This document shows, in pieces, positions 59,730-64,000 of a stretch of 64,000 bases of DNA; position 1 is the first letter of the stretch; each line of letters opens with the position of its first letter. Below the pieces are notes generated by a model. That model was not told the DNA's origin, ran no database searches, and saw nothing but the letters and a program-made list of their open reading frames with translations. The translations under genes and the position numbers were made by a program. The stretch is from an uncultured Marvinbryantia sp. (GTDB lineage: Bacteria; Bacillota; Clostridia; Lachnospirales; Lachnospiraceae). The DNA lies in contig CAKRRF010000004.1 in NCBI GenBank assembly GCA_934394985.1, positions 51,846 through 115,845 of the forward strand, read 5' to 3'.

Positions 59730-60288
59730 AATATCCACTGCAGGCTAGCAGAATGCCCTTTGTGATGCATTCTGCCATAGCCATAACAGCGGAAGGACGT
59801 GTAGTCTGGAGAATCATGTGTGCATATTCTCCGGAGATATTGATGATCCCAGTGATTGAGATATCCCCCACATTTCCGAGATATTTGTTGACACCGGCCC
59901 CGGGAGAAAGAGCTCCCGGGGCTATTGTTATATAATGAAGGTGTTTTTGCGTACCCAGGCAGGCGTCAATGGCGATGACTGGGTTGTCGGGATGGAGTCT
60001 GGTGACTTTCTCCATGGTTTCTTTCAAGTTCATGGCGTGAACCGGTTGGGAAAGTGTGCCATAGACCGTGAAAGGAAAGGCAGAAGAACAGCGAAGCCAG
60101 GTACCTACAAGCGGACCGAGACTGTCCCCGGTAACCAGATCGGTTCCAATGCAGAGAAACACAGGGGCAGTATTGTTGAGAGGCGGCTGACATAGCAGAG
60201 AAGCCAGACGGTCGGCCAGAAGATATGGGGCGGAATCAGATTTTCCGTCAATATAACAGGTGGAAGAAGAACGGGATACAGGTATCAT
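59713..60288 (-). CDS. yyaC: Spore protease YyaC (DUF1256)
   Basis: A 191-residue protein of the YyaC/DUF1256 family, related to germination protease GPR and restricted to endospore formers. Family motifs: VFLCIGTDLVTGDSLGPLVG, VIAIDACLGTQKHLHYI and the metal/catalytic-type GALSPGAGVNKYLGNVGDISI. A distinctive feature is the conserved end TTRPSAVMAMAECITKGILLA. It is a marker that this organism sporulates. Ribosome site AAAGGA is 13 bases from ATG. It overlaps the transketolase C-subunit tail by 17 bases in convergent orientation. Confidence 0.92.
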   Translation of the reverse strand: MIPVSRSSSTCYIDGKSDSAPYLLADRLASLLCQPPLNNTAPVFLCIGTDLVTGDSLGPLVGTWLRCSSAFPFTVYGTLSQPVHAMNLKETMEKVTRLHPDNPVIAIDACLGTQKHLHYITIAPGALSPGAGVNKYLGNVGDISITGIINISGEYAHMILQTTRPSAVMAMAECITKGILLACSGYSTQMF

Positions 60289-60364
60289 ATACGGTCAAAA
60301 TCCTTTCTGGTACAAAAGTGATGGAATCTTTTCTACAGTGTATCCACAAAAAGGAAAAAGTATA

Positions 60365-60379
60365 CGACATATTATGTCG
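60365..60379. promoter_or_regulatory. Inverted repeat in divergent yyaC/LysM region
   Basis: CGACAT-ATT-ATGTCG is a perfect inverted repeat in the 178-bp region between the divergent genes. It lacks the GAAC/GTTC of Gram-positive LexA boxes. Possible operator. Confidence 0.35.
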
Positions 60380-60466
60380 ATGAATAGTCTGTGTTTTGGG
60401 AAGTGTTTTGATAAAATCTGCAGAAGAAACATGATACTCTGAATCCAAAAAGGAGTGAGAGCAGAT

Positions 60467-61627
60467 ATGTCAGAAACAGGAAAAGAGTGGAAGCTGCCGA
60501 AGAATACACGGCAGGTGGGAGATGGAAGCGGAGAAAAGAAGCTTTATGTGGAAGATTATGTTGTGACATATTTAAATCGGCTGTCAGATCAGAAAGAAAG
60601 TGCGAAAGCACTGCTTCTGGGAACCGTAAAAGAACAGAATCTGTATCCATATGTATTCGTGGATGCTGCAGTTGAAATAGAAGACTTTCATATGGAAGAA
60701 GGACAGAAAATACAGTTCAATATGCAGGTAGAAAAAGAGTTTGGTGTGAAAAAAGTGGTGGGATGGTTTTTATCATCCAGAGAAAATCCGGTTATGTATA
60801 ATCAGGACATTCTTGATACGTACCGACAACTGTTTCAGGAGGAAAATCAGGTGTTGCTGGTTTCAGAACCATTGGAAGATGAACTGACAGCATTTTTTTT
60901 AGAAGATGAAATACTGACAGAACAGCCTGGATATTATATTTATTATGAGAAAAACGTGGCAATGCAAAAACGACTGATTCGGAATAGTGCTGAGAATCAG
61001 AGGGGAGAAACAGAAGATACACAAGACCATGCAATACAACGCTTTCGTAAGATAGTAAAGCAGAAAAAGAAAGAAAAAGAAACGGAAGAAGAACAGAGAA
61101 ACGGTTGGATGACTTACATAGCGGGAGGGTTTCTGGTTATGACGGTATTAGCGCTTGGAGTTACGATCGTTTATAACTATGACAGAATGAAACAGGTGGA
61201 GCAAAGTCTGGCGATTCTTTCTGATCATGTAGACAGCCAGAGAGAGTATGTGACAGATCAGACTGAGCAGGTTATTTCTCATATACAGAATGATGCGGAA
61301 GAGGCGGAAGAAAAGACAGGAATGATCACAGTTGAAGAAGATACGATAACAGGCGAGTCGGTAACAACTGTAGCAGAAACCGAAAAAACAGAGGAATCAG
61401 ATGAGACTGATGAAACAGAAATGCAGGAGAGACTTCAGCCGGAAGATGCTGTAAGAACAGCAGGAAATCCGGCAAAAGCTTCTTATACAGTGAAAGTGGG
61501 AGATACTCTGGCGCAGATAAGCGAAATGTACTATGGAAACGCGGAAAAAGTGAGAGAAATTTGTGAGTTGAATGGAATTACAGAAGAAGATACAATCCTT
61601 CCGGGGCAGAAAATTCTTCTTCCATAA
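60467..61627 (+). CDS. Membrane-anchored LysM protein with degenerate MPN-like N-domain
   Basis: A 386-residue protein. Residues ~20-150 resemble an MPN/JAMM fold (AKALLLGTVKEQNLYPYVFVDAAVEIEDF, VGWFLSSRENPVMYNQDI; quoted in parts), but the metal-binding HxH...D is absent. A basic coiled segment, one helix (MTYIAGGFLVMTVLALGVTIVY in part) near residue 225, an acidic Thr/Glu linker and a C-terminal LysM (YTVKVGDTLAQISEMYYG...ILPGQKILLP) follow. So the MPN part is cytoplasmic and LysM binds peptidoglycan outside. ATG 60467 follows AAGGAG. It starts a run with DUF5711 and CvpA proteins, probably an envelope unit. Confidence 0.82.
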   Translation: MSETGKEWKLPKNTRQVGDGSGEKKLYVEDYVVTYLNRLSDQKESAKALLLGTVKEQNLYPYVFVDAAVEIEDFHMEEGQKIQFNMQVEKEFGVKKVVGWFLSSRENPVMYNQDILDTYRQLFQEENQVLLVSEPLEDELTAFFLEDEILTEQPGYYIYYEKNVAMQKRLIRNSAENQRGETEDTQDHAIQRFRKIVKQKKKEKETEEEQRNGWMTYIAGGFLVMTVLALGVTIVYNYDRMKQVEQSLAILSDHVDSQREYVTDQTEQVISHIQNDAEEAEEKTGMITVEEDTITGESVTTVAETEKTEESDETDETEMQERLQPEDAVRTAGNPAKASYTVKVGDTLAQISEMYYGNAEKVREICELNGITEEDTILPGQKILLP

Positions 61628-61681
61628 TATTTTGGAGCATGTTATGATGATAATTAATGAAATCTGGATGAGGAACATAAG

Positions 61682-63025
61682 ATGAAATTATTAGATAAAT
61701 TAAAAAAAGAGAAGAAAGAGGAACCCAAAATAATAAAAAAACAAGGGGAAGAACAGAAGTTTTCGTTTCGAGATGCGTTGGGAAATCTGAAATCTGCGAT
61801 GTTGGGAAAAGCTGCAGATATCAGGGAGGAATATAAGAACAGGACAGATCACGCCATGCAGAGCGATGAAATGCAGGATCTCTCTGTCAGACTTCGTCTG
61901 CATAAAAATAAAGTCAGGATCCGTACAGCTGCGATCCTGACTGTTTTGCTGGCCGTTTCGGTTGGATTCGGCATTTATCACCATGTACGTGTGTATCATC
62001 ATTATGTGCTGGTGTCCAGTGAAGAACGAGCCGGTGATAATGCGACGCAGTATATTTTTCTGAAAAAAGGCTGTACGCTAAAATGTAATCCGAATGGAGT
62101 GACTTGCGTTAACCGGGAAAATGCTGTTCAGTGGAATACAACTTTTACGATGCAGAATCCGGTTATTGATGTCTGCGGAACGACTGTGGCAGTAGCAGAC
62201 CAGAGGGGAAATGATGTTTATATTTTTAATGAAAAAGGATTGGTAGGAAACTTTAAAGTAGAATATACACTGACCAGAATTCGAGTGGCCAGACAGGGGG
62301 TAGTAGCGGCTGTTTTGGAAGACGGAGATGTTGCCTGGATTAATGTATATGATTCGAAAGGGAATATTATTGTAAAAAATAAAACATCTATAGGAAAAGC
62401 GGGATATCCTCTGGATATGGATATTTCTTCTGATGGACTGAAAATGGTAGTATCCTTTGCTGGCATTCAGAATAAGACATTAGATTCGAAAGTGGATTTT
62501 TACAATTTCTCGTCAGTCGGAAAAGATCAGGATAATAATCTGGTAAAAGAGATCAGTTATGATGGGACTGTTATTCCGGAAGTCCGGTTTATGGATTCAG
62601 ATTATGCCATCGCATTTCGGGATGATGGCGCAACTATTTTTTGCGGCAAACACGTTCCGGAAGAAAAAAGAGAGATAACCATTGAAAAAGAAATTGTCAG
62701 TACATTTTATGATGAATCTTATTTTGGCATCATAACAGAAAATGAGCAGGAAGAAAATGAACATAAATATAAGATGGAGTTGTATCGAGAAAATGGTTCC
62801 AAGTGTTTTCAGGCATATTTTGATATGGAATATACCAATATTAAAATATGTGGAGAAGAAATCTTCCTTTATAATGGAACGGAACTAATGATATACACGA
62901 CTTCCGGAAAACTGAAATATCATGCTGCATATGAAAAACAGATTTCGGAGGTGATTCCGTCAGATGGACTGGGAAAATATGTGATCATTACACCGGACAG
63001 TGTAGATATTATAAAGATCGGATAG
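61682..63025 (+). CDS. DUF5711 family membrane protein (beta-propeller-like)
   Basis: A 447-residue protein with a basic cytoplasmic N-terminus (~85 residues), one signal-anchor helix (IRTAAILTVLLAVSVGFGIYH in part) and a large extracellular domain made of repeated short beta strands. Repeats of the type GNDVYIFNEKG, DVAWINVYDSKGNI, SDGLKMVVSFAG and GTELMIYTTSGKL suggest a six- to eight-bladed propeller. Family DUF5711 occurs in Clostridia beside LysM and CvpA genes. It has no catalytic motif. Gap to the previous gene is 54 bases; GAGGAAC precedes the ATG. Confidence 0.85.
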   Translation: MKLLDKLKKEKKEEPKIIKKQGEEQKFSFRDALGNLKSAMLGKAADIREEYKNRTDHAMQSDEMQDLSVRLRLHKNKVRIRTAAILTVLLAVSVGFGIYHHVRVYHHYVLVSSEERAGDNATQYIFLKKGCTLKCNPNGVTCVNRENAVQWNTTFTMQNPVIDVCGTTVAVADQRGNDVYIFNEKGLVGNFKVEYTLTRIRVARQGVVAAVLEDGDVAWINVYDSKGNIIVKNKTSIGKAGYPLDMDISSDGLKMVVSFAGIQNKTLDSKVDFYNFSSVGKDQDNNLVKEISYDGTVIPEVRFMDSDYAIAFRDDGATIFCGKHVPEEKREITIEKEIVSTFYDESYFGIITENEQEENEHKYKMELYRENGSKCFQAYFDMEYTNIKICGEEIFLYNGTELMIYTTSGKLKYHAAYEKQISEVIPSDGLGKYVIITPDSVDIIKIG

Positions 63026-63033
63026 GAAATAAG

Positions 63034-63750
63034 ATGAATATTTTAACAGGAATTATCGTGCTGGTATTTTTACTATTTATGATACGGGGATATCGCAGAG
63101 GTCTGATAAAAAGTCTGGCCTCTGTGATATCTCTTGCTGCATCTGTAGTGCTGGTGTCATTTGTAACACCTTATGTGTCTCAGTTTTTGCAGGAACAGAC
63201 TCCGGTATATACGTATGTGATGGAAAAATGTCAAGAGTCTTTTACAGTATCAATGGATGAGACTGAGGAGAAAAAAGAAACAGAAAAAACTGGAAGTCAG
63301 ATGCAGAAACGTGCGATTGAGGAACTGCCCATACCGGATATGCTGCAAAATCTTTTGATTCAAAATAATACAGAAAAAATTTATCGAGAACTGGCTGTGA
63401 ATAACTTTAATGATTACGTGCCGAAATTTATGGCGAATCTGATAATGAATATTATTTCTTTTGTACTGACCTGGGTGATCGTAGCCAGCTTCATCTGGCT
63501 GGCGGTTATGACACTGGATGTGATTGCTAATCTTCCGGTGATACATGGAATTAATCAGATACTTGGCCTTGGCCTTGGGGCAGTACAGGCACTGGCATTA
63601 GTGTGGATTGCTTTTTTAGTGATTACTATATTCAGTGGCACAGCGATCGGAAAACTGTTAATGGAAATGATTGAGAAAAGCTTTCTACTTGGTAAACTAT
63701 ATGATGGAAATGTATTTTTAAACTTTTTACAAAATACGATAAAAATTTAA
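63034..63750 (+). CDS. CvpA family protein
   Basis: A 238-residue integral membrane protein: four helices with the CvpA pattern, FMIRGYRRGLIKSLASVISLAASV at the start and MNIISFVLTWVIVASFIWLAV plus GLGLGAVQALALVWIAFLVI at the end. CvpA proteins are linked to colicin V production and envelope stress or bile resistance; the mechanism is open. Residues ~65-125 form an extracytoplasmic charged loop absent from shorter homologues. Eight bases after the DUF5711 gene. It ends the envelope unit; rRNA-type promoters follow directly. Confidence 0.88.
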   Translation: MNILTGIIVLVFLLFMIRGYRRGLIKSLASVISLAASVVLVSFVTPYVSQFLQEQTPVYTYVMEKCQESFTVSMDETEEKKETEKTGSQMQKRAIEELPIPDMLQNLLIQNNTEKIYRELAVNNFNDYVPKFMANLIMNIISFVLTWVIVASFIWLAVMTLDVIANLPVIHGINQILGLGLGAVQALALVWIAFLVITIFSGTAIGKLLMEMIEKSFLLGKLYDGNVFLNFLQNTIKI

Positions 63751-63758
63751 AAAAACTG

Positions 63759-63787
63759 TTGACAAAGTTAAAAATGAATGCTATTAT
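63759..63787 (+). promoter_or_regulatory. rRNA operon promoter P1
   Basis: TTGACA (63759-63764), 17-bp spacer, TATTAT (63782-63787), immediately downstream of the CvpA gene. Confidence 0.8.
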
Positions 63788-63865
63788 AAACAAGCTGTTT
63801 GAGAGAACAGGATTTCAAAAAAGAAAACGAAGTTAAAAAGTTTTCAAAAAGAAATAAAAAAGTTC

Positions 63866-63894
63866 TTGACAAACGAAAAAAGCTTTGATAGAAT
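63866..63894 (+). promoter_or_regulatory. rRNA operon promoter P2
   Basis: TTGACA (63866-63871), 17-bp spacer, TAGAAT (63889-63894). Tandem near-consensus promoters ~107 bases apart are typical of rRNA operons. Confidence 0.8.
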
Positions 63895-64000
63895 ATAAAA
63901 GCTGATTCACAAAAGAACAACAGCAAAGAACCTTGATAATTGAACAGTGAAACAACCTTGAAAGATTCTAAAAAGTTTTAAAATTCAAGGAACTGACCTT
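63895..64000 (+). other. Leader of a probable 16S rRNA transcript
   Basis: Contains AACCTTGATAATTGAACAGTG and a CCTTGA/TCAAGG arm, as found just upstream of 16S genes in Lachnospiraceae. The 16S start (AGAGTTTGATC...) is not reached inside the window. Confidence 0.65.

Noticed and set aside
60365-60379. LexA (SOS) box in the yyaC/LysM intergenic region
   Set aside because: CGACATATTATGTCG lacks the GAAC...GTTC arms of the Gram-positive SOS box; kept only as an unassigned inverted repeat.
1-64000. CRISPR array, phage or insertion-sequence element
   Set aside because: No regularly spaced direct repeats, cas genes, integrase, DDE transposase or phage structural genes were seen. The Rpn pseudogene is the only transposase-related sequence.

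Overview
The window looks like a chromosomal segment of a low-to-mid GC, spore-forming Clostridia, most likely a gut Lachnospiraceae. Support: a YyaC/DUF1256 sporulation protein, a large Bacillus-type SRP RNA with an Alu domain, a Gram-positive Tad locus with Flp1-like pilin and DUF5702/FHA proteins, an ECF transporter, AGGAGG ribosome sites and TTGACA/TATAAT promoters. I see no phage, insertion sequence, CRISPR array or integrative element. Gene decay is limited to one Rpn-family gene with an in-frame stop and two transporter remnants.

Layout. 1-3.4 kb: tail of a papain-like C39 protein, oleate hydratase, and a cytidylate-kinase-like gene preceded by a 198-bp multi-hairpin leader with terminal inverted repeats. 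3.4-7.6 kb: a GntR regulator divergent from cyclase, ApbA-family reductase, YhcH and SDR genes (probably organic or sugar-acid catabolism). 7.6-13.3 kb: broken Rpn gene, EamA exporter, complete ECF vitamin-type transporter. 13.3-17.1 kb: a minus-strand accessory chaperone operon (short Hsp70, DUF5685, J protein, zinc-ribbon membrane protein). 17.2-23.7 kb: a sugar ABC importer with two N-acetylhexosamine-kinase-like proteins and a nucleotidyltransferase, i.e. import, 1-phosphorylation and nucleotide activation. 23.7-25.1 kb: AlaX editing protein. 25.1-35.4 kb: a complete Tad-type pilus operon, including a 56-residue pilin. 35.5-42.4 kb: housekeeping genes (MTA/SAH nucleosidase, 2-hydroxyacid dehydrogenase, beta-lactamase-like hydrolase, corrinoid adenosyltransferase, peptidase T, tRNA adenosine deaminase).

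42.4-48.5 kb: three uroporphyrinogen-decarboxylase-family methyltransferases around a PucR-type regulator, bordered by two decayed membrane-protein genes. 48.5-50.6 kb: metal exporter-like permease, SRP RNA, HAD phosphatase, tRNA-Ser(CGA). 50.7-54 kb: a FadR-type regulator, malate/lactate dehydrogenase and malic enzyme, with three operator-like repeats at the promoter. 54-63.7 kb: phosphofructokinase, dnaX-ybaB-recR, split transketolase, yyaC, then a LysM membrane protein, a DUF5711 protein and CvpA. The window ends in tandem promoters and a leader typical of an rRNA operon whose 16S gene lies beyond the edge.

The least explained pieces are the structured leader at 3137-3334, the Hsp70/J/DUF5685 operon, the kinase-pair salvage operon and the methyltransferase trio without a corrinoid protein.
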